Positions 24,831 through 36,762 are shown, counted from the first letter of the stretch. The stretch is 64,000 nt of DNA from Bos javanicus (GCF_032452875.1 NC_083876.1:8122001-8186000); one strand, 5' to 3'. Numbers and translations: made by a program. Notes: a model not told the origin generated them from the sequence alone.

Positions 24831-25547
24831 TTTATCTGGAGAGAAAATGATAGTGCCTTAAATTAGAAGGGCAGTACTGGAAGAATTTTCTGGAACAATT
24901 TGTAAAACTAATCAGATAGAAAACATTCTTGGATTGTATAGTCTTCCCAACCAGAAGGTCGACTTTCCTAGGAAAGAAAATGTTAGATTTTTTTTTTTGT
25001 ATGTGTCTTCCACTTTGGTATTTGAAAAACACTCACTGGCTAGTGAAGACTTAGGCCTTACTGCTGGATTGAGCATAATCATTGCAGGATGCCAAATCTT
25101 TCAGAATTTATCAACAGATGATGTTTAACGACCTTAAGCAAATAGATAAGCCTATTAAGATTCATTGATACTCTTCAGATTGCATTTCTATGATACACTG
25201 AAGGACAGCAGATGATTTAGAGCTAAGACATTCTGTCTGGGTCCAAAAGTATTAAAAATCCATCCCTTGAAATATAAATGATTGTTAAATTAACTGAACA
25301 AAAAATTGTCATTAAGTCCTTACTAAGTGAAAAGTGGTAGTTCAGTGATTCAAATTCATACAGGATACAGTTCTCAAAAGCACTAACATTTTATTGTGGC
25401 ATGGAGAGTGTTAATTTTATAAATAAAGTAAGGTGAATTTATCAACTAATGTTCTAGTGTTGGACAGAAAGCATGAATAGGCACAGAGAAGTGCTGGGAA
25501 GATCTAAGTGTAGGGTGTTCCTGGAACTAGTTCATATCTAGGTGGAA
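24831..25547. other. AT-rich intron, nothing recognised
   Basis: No exon, RNA gene or nameable repeat. Confidence 0.5.
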
Positions 25548-26576
25548 CATTCTTCAAGAGATGGGAATATCAGACCACCTGACCTGCTTCCTAAGAAATC
25601 TGTGTGCAGATCAAGAAGCAACAGTTAGAACTGGACGTGGAACAACAGACTGGTTCCAAATCGGGAAAGGAGTATGTCAAGGCTGTATATTGTCACCCTG
25701 CTTATTTAACTTATATGCAGAGTACATCACGAGAGATGCTGGACTGGATGAAGCAAGCACAAACTGGAATCAAGATTGCCGGGAGAAATATCAATAACCT
25801 CAGATATGCAGACGACACCACACTTATGGCAGAAAGTGAAGAAGAACTAAAGAGCCTCTTGAAAGTGAAAGAGGAGAGTGAAAAAGTTGGCTTAAAGCTC
25901 AACATTCAGAAAACTAAGATCATGGCATCTGATCCCATCACTTCATGGCAAATAGATGGGGAAACAATGGAAACAGTGAGAGACTTTATTTTAGGGGGCT
26001 CCAAAATCACTGCAGATGGTGACTGCGGCCATGAAATTAAAAGATGATTACTCCTTGGAAGAAAAGTTATGACCAACCTAGACAGCATATTCAAAAGCAG
26101 AGACATTGCTTTGCCAACAAAGGTCTGTCTAGTCAAAGCTATGGTTTTTCCAGTAGTCATGTACGGATGTGAGAGTTGGACTATAAAGCTGAGTGCCGAA
26201 GAATTGATGCTTTTGAACTATGGTGTTGGAGAAGACTCTTGAGAGTCCCTTGGACTGCAAGAAGATCAAACCAGTCAATCCTAAAGGAAATCATTCCTGA
26301 GTATTCATTGGAAGGAGTGATGCTGAAGCTGAAACTCCAATACTTTGGCCACTTGATGCAAAGAACTGACTCCTTGGAAAAGACCCTGATGCTGGGAAAG
26401 AGTGAATGCAGGAGGAGAAGGGGACAACAGGGGATGAAATGGTTGGATGTCATCACCGACTCAATGGACATGAGTTTGAGTAAGCTCCAGGAGTTGGTGG
26501 ACAGGGAAGCCTGGCGTACTGCAGTCCATGGTGTTGAAAAGAGTCAGACATGACTGAGCTATTGAACTGAACTGAG
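25548..26576 (+). mobile_element. BovB LINE, 3' third, sense
   Basis: Sense copy of about 1 kb covering RT palm to tail. Frames read MGISDHLTCFLRNLCADQEA, QGCILSPCLFNLYAEYITRD, then (shifted) NNLRYADDTTLMAESEEELK with an intact catalytic YADD. It continues through RRLLRVPWTARRSNQSILKE and ends tgactgagctattgaactga. Frameshifts and loss of the 5' two thirds make it inactive. Relatively well preserved. Confidence 0.94.
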
Positions 26577-27240
26577 GTGAAACATTGGGATTCTGGTGAT
26601 ATTTAAGGTGTAGAGGAGTCACTACTAATTTCAGGTTCCTTAGTTGATGATAAGTGCTCTTCCTTCTTGTTGCAAAGTACTCACTCCTAAATTTCATGAC
26701 AGTGAATGAAATATTAATGTTTTTTGTTGTTTTTATTCATTTTGCAGTAAAAATGATTTATATATGTATGTGTATACTAGTATATAATACTGTATGCAGC
26801 CATTATGATAATTTATGAAATCTTAAATCATCTCCTACTGAACCTAAATACAGAAGATATTACTTTTAGAAAGAAAAGGAGCTTATTACTTTTACTTAGT
26901 ATCATGTTTTCAGTATTTTGAATTTCAACTTTTATATCATCCAAAACTATAAATGACCTCACTAGAGATGAAAGATGCTTTATGTCATGAAAAACTGGTA
27001 TAAAATAGTGTTTGTGACACATCATAGTATATTTCGCTTAAAAAACAAGATGAACACAACAGTTTTATAATCTGTGTTTAGCTAAATTCATCCACTGATA
27101 AATCATACTTGGTAAAAACCACTACACAAGGGCCATGTTATTTGCAAGTGTAGATAACATGACATGCAGACCTTATACTTCATAGGACTGTTCATTAATT
27201 CTGTTTTAAAACAGATTACATCTAAAATTTAGTATTGAGA

Positions 27241-27426
27241 AAAATCTCTAGGAATGAGAAAGACAGCCTTGTGTCTCACTCAGTGCCTTCCACAAGCTTC
27301 CTAGATTCACTGCGCTTCACTTTCCTCATCTGTAAAATCTCTAGGAATGAGAAAGACAGCCTTGTGTCTCACTCTGTGCCTTCCACAAGCTTCCTAGATT
27401 CACTGCGCTTCACTTTCCTCATCTGT
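27241..27426. repeat. 93-bp tandem duplication
   Basis: Units 27241-27333 and 27334-27426 differ at a single base (cactcagtgcc versus cactctgtgcc). Each ends in a MIR-like tttcctcatctgtaaaa. Near-identity implies a recent event or a collapsed or variable-number repeat. Confidence 0.95.
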
Positions 27427-27447
27427 AAAAGTAAGTGTTTGGTGAAA

Positions 27448-27595
27448 GATCAGGGCTTCTCAACCCTGACTGCACACTAGAATCATCTGGGGAAAATAAA
27501 TAATTCCAGGCCCCACCTCAGACTTTAATTTTTAAAGGTCTCCAGATGGCTTTAATATACAATAAGTGGTGAAAACCAATGGGCTAGGTGATCAC
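27448..27595. mobile_element. MER5-type DNA transposon fragment
   Basis: gcttctcaaccctgactgc, then acactagaatcatctgggg and ccaggccccacctcagac match the terminal part of the non-autonomous hAT element MER5. Old fossil. Confidence 0.7.
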
Positions 27596-27960
27596 TAAGG
27601 TTACTTCTCACAAAACTTCCTAATTTTATGATTCATTGTATTCTGGCATAGTAATGGTTGCTAGAGATAACAAATCTCTCAGTATTTCCAATGTCCTGGA
27701 AACTAGATTGCCCTTAAAGACTGTTTCTGCTCAAAATTGAGAACATTTCCTTATCTGTACTCCAAAATTTCTGTATTATGAGAATAATTTATACAAAGAG
27801 ACATATATATATTATTCATTTGAGTGTAGCATATACATTAAAAGTGATACAGATTCACCTAATTCTTAGACATTAATGACCATTCTGATCGGGAAGCACG
27901 TTCCTTCAGTGCACATACATTTTAAGGACAGTGTACTCAGAAGCTATGTATTAATTTTTT

Positions 27961-28031
27961 CAGTTTAGTTCAGTTCAGTTACTCAGTTGTGTCTGACTCT
28001 TTGCGACCCCATAAATTGAAGCATGCCAGTT
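27961..28031 (-). mobile_element. BovB 3' end scrap, antisense
   Basis: About 70 bases: cagtttagttcagttcagtt, then gtgtctgactctttgcgac to gcatgccag. Extremely 5'-truncated. Confidence 0.88.
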
Positions 28032-30770
28032 GAAGTGATATTGTAGCTATTTTGATTTTGAATAAACTGACTGTCAACATCCTGAGATTTTATAATAAAT
28101 CTCCTAAAGTGTGTCACTTATTCATGATAAACACTTTACATATTGATGTACCATGAAGCAGTATAAACAGTTTATAAAAGACTGATCTGAGAGGAATATT
28201 TAGCTGTATTGGTATTTCAAAAGATACAAGTTTGTTTTCTTGACACAGTTTTGAAATGTGTCACTGTGAGTTATTGCTGTCAAGTTTTTTACTAACAACT
28301 TTTCATTGGAGTGAATGGATAATCTTTTTCTTTAATTGTAAATGCTAAATAATATAATTGTTTGCTATATTACTTAGTTCTCCCATGAAATCAAGAACCC
28401 AACAATGAATTCAGAGCCAAAGAAATATCATATAAACTCTTAGCAAATTGGGAAAGGCCTCAAATAAATAGTAAGCTGGGAAGTAATAGATTTGGGGTCT
28501 TGTATTTTCACAGAATTCTGTGCTTGTGAGTATGTATTTTCGAGTACTTGTGACAGGCAGACTCTGTTCTTCTTTTATCCAGCCTAATAATAGGAAGAAG
28601 GAAAATAGGTATAGATGACAGCTAATGGCTAACATGGGTGAATGTAGGTGTAGCCAACAAAGAATGTGCTGGTTATATGAAATTTCTGCAGGCCTAGTTA
28701 TTTTTGAAAACTATTTGAAAAAAAATTAGTGTCCAGAAAAGACACTATGAAAAAAAAAAGATGTGATTTTTCAGTATCACAATTTTGTGTTTGTTTCTGA
28801 CGTCCTCAGTCTGTTAGTCTTATTATATCTTTAATGTTCATACATATTTCATTGTATTTGCTTGCCCCATTGATTACAAGGTACACTTAATAACTAAAAA
28901 TAATTCACAGTTATACCATTAATCATGGCATGCAAATCTCTGAAATTAGAAGAATAATGTGACTGCTGGAATAGTCCACGTGTTTTAAAACCTTGTTCTG
29001 TGCAGACTAAGGAAGCCGTTTTGCTTCACATTATCTCTACCACCATAACAGTTTGTTTTATAAGGTCTCCCTGAAATCAATCAGATACATGTGCCATGCT
29101 TTCAAAGAATTTTGTACAGTTGGAATAGCTATGAACTGTTTGGAAATACGGTGACATATATGGTTTTTGTAATAATAGTAATGTGTATGCTAGTGATTTT
29201 ATAATATCAAGAGGTTTTATGAAACAATATAAAATTTAACATCTGATGGCATCACACTTATTATTACTCAACTCTTGGAAGTGACCAAGTATAGAAGTTG
29301 CTAGTTACCCCTCACCTATCAAAATTTTTCACTCCTACCCATCATCATATTCTGGTGTTCTGCCATCAGATGCATTATTTGTGTTTTATGACTTGTGTTA
29401 AACTGAAGAGAACACATCAAACTGTACTCAGTCACTTTTATTATCTTAGTTTAATCAGATAAAGTCAACAAAGGGATAATAATTCCAAAGAAAACTAAGG
29501 ACAGAGGTTATGTAACCTTAAGAGGGGACCCATCAAAAGGGGCCCAGTGAGATTAGAAACATTTCATGCTTGGGGGGAATGAAAGATTAAAAAATGGAAA
29601 CCAGTGTCACTTACTTCCCAGTTTTGCCTGGGGCTGGATCAGGTCAGCACTACATCATTGTACAGAGCAAAGTAAATTGACCTACTTTTCTAAAGATGTC
29701 ATATAAAATTTACATGATCTTCAGAGTATGGCAACATTGTATTGAACATAGACTATATCTGACAGTCAAAGGTTAGTGATAGCTAACATTTTTTGAGTAA
29801 ACAAGCTTTTGCTACCTAAATATAAACATGCCACTTTGTCTCTTATGAGGCCTTATTTGCAGTAGTTTTTTTCCTGGTTAAGACTTTGTTTTGGTTTATT
29901 GGTCATAGCTACATAATGTGAAAAGTGTAAGTATTGGACTGCATCTTGAGAGTAGAAATACTGCTTTCCAGGATGAATAAGCTGCTATCCAGGATGAATA
30001 ATGCAATGTTATGCTTTAAAAATTGTCAGATTCTCTTAAATGTATCATTCTTCTTTAAACTTTAATCTACTGAGATAAACATTTTTTATTTGGCCTTAAC
30101 TGTTTGTCACAAGAAGATAGACATAAGAGACAGACAGTCAATTATATATATATATGGTTCTATGACATCATGAGAAAGAAAAGAGACCTACCAAATTTTT
30201 AACTGACTCATATTAGCTGGCTAATACTTAGAAGTACTCGGGTAAACTTAGTTATAATTTTTATGTGCCTCTTCCCAAATATAGTCTATACTTTCTCTTT
30301 AAAAAAAGTTGTAACTAACAGTATTTTGAGTCATGAATATTAATGATATCAAGTCAATATTAAAATAAAATTAATGAATGTTAAACAGATATTGCATCTA
30401 AATACCAAAATAGGGATAGTGTGAATTATATTCTACAACTCAACCTGGAGGTCCAGCTATCACAGTGAAACCTCTGTCATTGAAATAGACTGCATTCGTA
30501 TTTAGCCCAATAGCTTTAGGCATTCATAGATATAGAGTAGGTGAAATAAAAAGTACCTTATCAAAATTAACATCAAGCCATGTGTTCTGCTTCTGGAGTT
30601 TTAGAGTCATTTTTAACATAGATAGTAACTTGGTTTGAAATTTAAGCACACATATACACACAGGTTTGCTAATCGGAGAGTTTCCATGCCTAAGGGAGGG
30701 GAGGTGACAATTGGTGCATTCAGTATATAACACGTGTAATGATAATCAAGTTGATTGGTTGAACTCCATA
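28032..30770. other. AT-rich intron, nothing recognised
   Basis: No exon or RNA gene. Small features only: a 21-bp imperfect tandem pair at 29961-30002 (ccaggatgaata shared), and a TA run near 30143. Confidence 0.5.
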
Positions 30771-31039
30771 GCTTTTTTTTTTTTTTTCCTTCCTCTTCTT
30801 GTGGAGTAGTTCAGTCGGGGGTGGATTCTCCCCCATCTTTAACCCCCTCAAGAAGGCGTAGGTTGATACCATTTTTATTGTTCTGCTGGGGTGGGAAATA
30901 AACCATATGCTTTAGAATTTTGAATGGCTACACCAAAGGGAACATTGAAGCAGGCCCTCTTTCCCCTTTCCTACCAGACTTTGAGGTGGAGTTATTCTGC
31001 TATATGTTGTAGCAGACTCCAGGTTAGCTTAACGCTTAA
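30771..31039. other. T-rich run leading into the CpG-rich block
   Basis: A long T run (about 30772-30788) followed by pyrimidine-rich and then mixed sequence with aaccccctcaagaaggcg. It marks the transition from AT-rich intron to the GC-rich island. Confidence 0.6.
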
Positions 31040-31204
31040 TGCCCCACCCCGGGAAGAGAGGTGGGTGGGGATGGGGGGAGCAATGTCAAGGGCTTCAGAG
31101 GAGCTCGGGCTGAGTGAAGTGTGGAGTGGGAAGCTTCTGTCTGAGACCCACCCCTCCCCTGGATACCAGGCAAAGGCAATGAGAGTCGGAACCAGCTGAT
31201 GCCG

Positions 31205-31222
31205 CTGCTGCTGCTGCTGCTG
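31205..31222 (+). repeat. (CTG)6 trinucleotide run
   Basis: Six perfect CTG units inside the CpG-rich block, preceded by GCCG and followed by CTT. A candidate short tandem repeat in a possible leader or promoter. Confidence 0.9.
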
Positions 31223-31468
31223 CTTCCCATTTCCAGGGTGAAATTTTCACAGCAGCTAATTCTAAGGGGAGGGGGAAAAAAAAATCCCTAACCAACAGCG
31301 GAGAAGATTCTATCACCCAACACGAGCTATCTAACCTTTTAGGCAGGCTTTTCAGAGAAATCCTCGTTTTAAAAGCCAACATTCACGATCCAAAAATACG
31401 GGACGGGAATCAGAGCTGGTATGAAATGTGAAAAGCCTCTTTACACTCTGAGTGTTTGAAACGATCCG

Positions 31469-31690
31469 ATGAGCATAGGAAGTGGCTGCCAACGCTCTGG
31501 CGGCTGCTCGTGCCGCCGCCGCTGCCGCCGTTCCTCGCAGAGGGCTGGACAGAGTCAGTCCCGGTTTCAGCACCTCCGGCGCTGGACAGCTCTCTGCACG
31601 CTGCACCGCCGCCCGCCTGCTTCCTCCAAACACTCTCGCTTTGCCTTACTGGAGATGCATCTAAATTACGTCCTATTCAACAACAAGTAG
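31469..31690 (+). other. Open frame in the CpG-rich leader (possible uORF)
   Basis: ATG at 31469 opens 73 codons rich in Arg, Ser and Cys, ending at TAG 31688-31690. The composition follows the GC-rich DNA and I recognise no domain. If the island is transcribed as a 5' leader this would be an upstream ORF. A shorter one starts at 31870 inside the GPS exon in another frame and would stop at the junction with the TM1 exon. I do not claim a functional protein. Confidence 0.2.
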
Positions 31691-31816
31691 ATTTTTTTTT
31701 CCCTTTTTCCTGTACGGGAATTACAGTAGACGATTCTCTCAATTAAACTGCATTTGCTTCTTTACGGAATTGGCCGTCAGGCGTATTTATCCCGATCTTC
31801 CCCCCACACTTTGCAG

Positions 31817-31943
31817 GAACGATTCTTTGGGAACGTGGTCCACCCAGGGATGTAAAACTGTGCTTACCGATGCATCCCATACGAAATGCTTATGTGATCG
31901 TCTCTCTACCTTCGCCATTTTGGCTCAGCAACCTAGAGAAATA
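31817..31943 (+). CDS. ADGRB3: ADGRB3 internal exon: GPS motif end and tethered agonist
   Basis: Internal coding exon of adhesion G protein-coupled receptor B3 (BAI3), a synaptic receptor of the plasma membrane. A pyrimidine-rich tract and AG at 31815-31816 precede it and a GTAAGT donor follows at 31944. The first base completes a codon from the upstream exon. The remaining 126 bases encode 42 residues, starting NDSLGTWSTQGC, with the GPS core HTKCLCDRLSTFAIL and ending AQQPREI. The W...GC...CLC pattern is the C-terminal part of a GAIN/GPS domain. STFAILAQQP is the tethered-agonist segment that follows the possible cleavage point. The residue two before that point is Arg, where cleaving family members have His. 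The first Cys/Trp of the GPS must lie in an upstream exon that is not visible here. Identification rests on remembered BAI-family sequence; the closest alternatives, ADGRB1 and ADGRB2, differ in this segment. Confidence 0.95.
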
Positions 31944-33558
31944 GTAAGTAACAAAGGGAAAACACGGCTTTAATGCAAAGGCAGGGACGTTGTGGAGAGT
32001 GTTTCTCCAGGGAACTGCATTTTAAATGGGGAAATGGAAAATGTTGCAGGGTGGCAAAATTGGGTTCATCTCCTCCTTAGCTACAGTGGCTTGGTGAAAT
32101 GAATTCTAGTTGGTGTGCTATAACTAAATTCTACTCAATTTTATGTCTTCTAACTTGAAATTTCTGCAGTATAGTTTTAAGTATGTAGTCCAATCATATT
32201 GCTAATATGCTGCAAACTTTCAAATAAAAATAATTGTCAGCTTAACCTTTATTTTAGAACTCGAAATCTGTTCTGGGGGATTTGTAAGGATACTGTTAGT
32301 AGTAGAATGAAGACCCCAGACACTATAGCCAAACACATTGCATATCTGCATTGGATATTTTCAGTACAGGTTTTCTGGGATGTCCTTGGGTATTTATTTT
32401 TAAAACATTAAATGAAGTTTTTGTGAAAGTATGGACTATCAGAAACTGTAAAATCATTCCTTAGAAGTATATAGGTTTGCAAAACTAGTTTCTGAAACAG
32501 GCAGCTATATAAACTGTCTGAAAGAAAAACAATATCCTCATCAAAGGTATTTTGAAAAATTATTTCAGAAATTGAAATGGTAAGATATAATTATTAAGAT
32601 AAATGTGACTTTCTGTCTAAATCTGGCCTAAATATGCATCACTCTTACTTATTTTGATAACCAAAAATATCTATAAAATTCATTGTACATATCTAAGATT
32701 TGGAACACACTTGATCTTAAAGTATATTTCTTTAAACTTCTAATACTAAAAATATGAAAAAACAGTAGATTTTACTAGTTAGTACCATGTTAGTGTCTGA
32801 AGAAAGAAATCTCTCAAATCAGTGACTGCTTGTGATCTTTATACATTTTTTAAAAAACATAAGGTTTTACTTTTCAAGGTCATATATTTAGAGAATGATA
32901 TTGACTGTGAAAATTAACTCTATATTTTGTTCACAGAAAAAAGAATCACAAAATATATTCTAGGTCTTATATCTGAAATTTGATTTTCCTCTATATTCTA
33001 GGAGGCCAAGCTACTGAAATTAAATGAGAGGATACTTGACTTAAAGCAAAGTTGTCAAAAGTCAGAAAGTTTGAACATTTTTAAATATCTAGTTACCAGA
33101 TTTGTATAACATAATGGATTGTAAATAGGAGGATCAAGGTACATTTCGCTAAAAGCACATATTGTAAAATAACTGAAATGTTGTAAGTTGAAGAAAAATG
33201 AATACTGCTTCAAATATCAGCTAGAGAAAATTTAACATGTTAATGCTGACCAAGTTGTAACTTCAGTGATTTATTTTAGAAAGCAATAAGTGGGTATATG
33301 CCATAATCAAGCACTGAAAACTCTTAAGGCCTTCATTACTTCACAGTGGGAGAGAGGGAGTAGCTAGAATTAGTCATTTTAGGGGTTGAGAATATGTGAA
33401 CAGAGTGGTTACTGGATAATTATCTGGTTACTATAACAACTATATTGGCTATTTTTGAGTGTTAGGATAGTTTGGTTGAGTTTAGAAGTTATTTTAATTT
33501 ATTTTAAAAATCCTCTTTCTCTCTCTCTTTTTTGTGTGCTTCTTTTGTTAATCTGCAG
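31944..33558 (+). other. ADGRB3: ADGRB3 intron between GPS and TM1 exons
   Basis: Intron of 1615 bp with canonical GT...AG ends. AT-rich, with no interspersed repeat I recognise. The first 50 or so bases still carry a few CpGs from the island upstream. The 3' end has a CT-rich tract (ctctttctctctctc) about 30-50 bases before the acceptor. The absence of young SINEs contrasts with the rest of the window. Confidence 0.9.
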
Positions 33559-33662
33559 ATCATGGAATCCTCCAGTACACCTTCAGTTACCCTAATCGTA
33601 GGCAGTGGCCTTTCTTGCTTGGCCTTGGTCACCCTAGCAGTTGTCTATGCAGCGTTATGGAG
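33559..33662 (+). CDS. ADGRB3: ADGRB3 internal exon: linker and transmembrane helix 1
   Basis: Second visible exon of the receptor. The acceptor CTGCAG ends at 33558 and the donor GTATGT starts at 33663. It begins in phase 0 with IMESSSTPSV, which continues PREI from the previous exon to give PREI-IMESS as expected for BAI3. TM1 follows as a hydrophobic run containing TLIVGSGLSCLALVTLAVVY, then AALW. The last two bases (AG) are the first two of an Arg codon finished by the next exon. The exon holds an ATG at 33562 with A at -3 and G at +4, which would be the first in-frame start for any transcript beginning just upstream of the GPS exon. In the full-length protein this Met is internal. Confidence 0.97.
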
Positions 33663-36564
33663 GTATGTAATCAGTTAACACACTTCAAATGGAATGCTGT
33701 TATTCAGAGTTAAATCAGAGAATATGATAACTGCTATATGTCTCATGTTTTCTTGATTTACTGAAAAAAGTACCTTTAAAACAGCTATAATTGCTTTGCT
33801 TGAACTATAATAAATGAACTCAAAAGTGCTAAGTAAGTGTTTACTTAATTTTCTTCTCTATATTTTCCTATGATAAGAAAATAAGCGAAGCATACACACA
33901 CACACACTCAATTCAAATGATGGTAGTCTTCAACAAGTTGCTTATCCCCAAGTATTCTTAATACCCAAAATTCAGTCAATGTGTGGTTTATACTTATCCC
34001 AACTGCTATTGAGTTTGAGAGTTTAATTGATACAGTCAAATTAATTTCTCTGTTATAGAAATATGGTCTACAAATTCTTGTTTTAAACACATAAAGTCAA
34101 TGTGTCCCAGACAATGAGTAAAATCTTCTATAATATTAATATATTAACATAATAAATACCATAAAGCTTTAGAAAAGGTTTCTTGGTTGAATGTTTCCAA
34201 AAAGTCAGATTTTGACAAACTGATTAAAAGAAGTCAGAAAAAATACATAGACAAGAGGAAGTGATTGAAAAATACTGTTCCATAATATATGAAACTGCAT
34301 CTGCTTGATATTATGTGAAAATATAGTATTTTCCTAAGATTTTTCTTATTCTATTAATGAGAATATTAGACTTGTAAGGCTTATTATGTCTACTGACATA
34401 TTGTTAGCTAGTATGTAACAAAACTTCCCGATAAATTTTTAAATGTTAAACATTTTTATTAGTTAAAAATATTGTAAAAACAGTTGCTATATTAATAACT
34501 AGATAATTGTATATTATTGTTTGAATACTTGAAATATTAAAATTGCAAAGATTGCCAGCCCTAGTATTTTACTTATCTTTCACTTAATACAAAAAAAAAT
34601 TCTATCCAAAAATTAATTATAATTTATTAAAGAAAAGTCATTTGATTGACATCTATTTTTCGAAAAAAAGTTTTTTGTTACATTTTTTACTCTTTTGAAG
34701 ACAAAAGTTAATTGTCCAGGATAGTATATTGTCAAAGATATTAAAATTTTTATGCTTCATACAAAACTAAAGTATGTATACATTCTTGGTCTGTTGGTGT
34801 AGATAGGTAACAGAAGTTCTGCCTTCCCATGAAGGGTAGTGAAATGCTAAGAAAGACAATCTAATAATCTATGATCAGTCTTATGAAACGAAAGAGATGC
34901 TTGGTCTAGGCATAGCATAGTAGACAGTAGAATCCTGGGTTCAGGGCTCAGTCAATCAGGCATTGTCCTGATAATATAAGAGCAAGACAGGCAAAGACTG
35001 GAAAGAAGCCTTTCTCTCCCATAGTTGCCTAAAAGGTTCTTCTAAGGAAATGAGGCAGTGTTTACAGGCCAGGATACTAGGTAATGGTATCACAGTTCAT
35101 CAATAGCATCATAATTCATATTCACTGAGATATTCAGGACTAAGTTCCATTTGTCATTACATGGAGTTCAGTCACCAGTTTCACCTTTTCTTCACACCTC
35201 AACACATATGGCTAATGCTAGCACAAACACTGCTGGTGTAAATGATATAAAAAGTTTATCCAAGAAGTATGGAATTAATTAGTCCCTAGTAAAGTTTTCT
35301 GTAGTACAGAAAATCCAGGAAAATCACCTATTGTAAGAGTTTTCCAGGAATTACCAGCTGAAAGTATCTACCCAATTTTGACATGACACTTAGAAGTATA
35401 AAAGACAGTACCCAGAAACAACATAAATTTGAATTCCTAACAGTTAGTGGCCATCAGCTCATTGTCTACAGGTAGAAGAATTGAAGTAATATTAATAATT
35501 TGATAGAAGTTTCAAGATTCAAAAACTATTGATATTAAGTGGCTCTTATAGCATGAATGCTCAGGATCCAGCTGCCTTTTTTTTAATTAAGAGATTTATA
35601 ATTTTTGCTTTCCTAATATATAAAATGTGTGAACATCAGAATTATTTTATATATAATTACTACTTTGAAATGTGTTGATGTCTCGCATAGCTTATTAGAA
35701 ATGTTCATCAAAAAATGAATCCACTGTGACGTTCTCTCCACCTATAAATATATTCTGTGGAGTTATGTTATTACATCAAAGAGCAACTGAGCATGTCTTT
35801 CAGCCCATATATTGAAATGATTCATTCACAAATTTTGTTTAAAACATAAAACATTTTTATAAAAAGTTTTCAAAGTTGAGATAACTAATAAAATTTTAAG
35901 GCAACAATACTACAAAGGAAATGAAAATGGAAAAACTCTGCAGGTTGGTCAGTCTAGGTCCTTATTACCCTGATTCTTCTATTTACTGACTAAATAATAT
36001 CAATGAAAACTTTTAAATAACATCTATGTACTTGTGGTGTCATGGAAGCCTTTCATATCACATCAAGGGTCAGTTTGTGCAGTCCTTAAACTTTTTGTGA
36101 TACATATCCCACCCACAAAATAAGAAGCAACTTAACATTTGATGATGTTTTCAGTATCCCAGTGTGTGGTTTATTATATTTTTATATATTGATAATGCAG
36201 GGACAAGATTAAGCTACTCTTGAGCCCATTTTTATTTTTTAATTGAGAGTCAACTTAGGCTCCTTCTATGTTCTGTGAAGAAAGGAAGTTTCTCTTATGT
36301 TAAAAATTGCTTTTTATATTTTATTGTTACTCTTGTTTCTGTTCTGCACTCTTTTCTGAACTATGTGGTGGAATGTAGGGCCTCTGCCTTCATATTCCTC
36401 ACAGCAGAGAGAAAGAACTTTGATAGATTTTACTTTCTAAAGTGTCTCCTGCTCTCTCGCACCCGCATGTAACCTGCACAGGGAAGCCCATGCCTGCTGT
36501 GGACAGTGATTTCATGTTCTAATACAAATCGAACAGTCTCAAATACACAGCAAGAACAAATACA

Positions 36565-36583
36565 TCTTTTTTTTTTTTTTTTA
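36565..36583. repeat. Poly-T run
   Basis: Uninterrupted T tract in the intron before the TM2 exon. Confidence 0.85.
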
Positions 36584-36762
36584 ACTGGCACTCAGTGATT
36601 TGCCACTGGGTACAGGAAAGCGAAATAGCTACTACCCTGTTAGGGTAAACAGCTGGTAGAATATTTGATTCTGAGCAGTTTTCTCCATGAATTACATTCT
36701 TGATGCACTTAAAAATTATGTGACAGACCGTATATAAACTCTTCTTCATAAGGGTAAAATAT

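Larger units (their letters stand above)
31040..31816 (+). promoter_or_regulatory. CpG-rich island, candidate internal ADGRB3 promoter and leader
   Basis: A sharp GC-rich block in an AT-rich intron, ending directly at the GPS-exon acceptor. By eye I count about 29 CpGs between 31381 and 31790, far above the surrounding intron. It contains a G-rich stretch (31061-31080, GGGTGGGG-type Sp/KLF-like sites and a possible G-quadruplex), a second G-run near 31266, a (CTG)6 run at 31205-31222 and a GCC-rich core at 31500-31540. There is no clear TATA box, as is usual for CpG promoters. It is not a repeat family I know. A first exon here could run unspliced into the GPS exon and use the donor at 31944. 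It could instead be an enhancer or a GC-rich conserved element; only transcript or chromatin data can tell. Confidence 0.5.

Noticed and set aside
27241..27426. Repeated units considered as a CRISPR-like or coding repeat
   Set aside because: Only two directly abutting 93-bp units with no spacers, in a mammalian intron. The open frame across them follows from the unit length being divisible by three.
31456..31746. Several overlapping open frames on both strands in the GC-rich block
   Set aside because: Open frames on both strands reflect GC-rich, stop-poor composition. Only the ATG-initiated one at 31469 is kept, as a possible uORF at low confidence.
1..31816. Search for the preceding GAIN-domain exon of ADGRB3
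   Set aside because: No open segment with splice borders and BAI-like residues was found by eye, so none is annotated.
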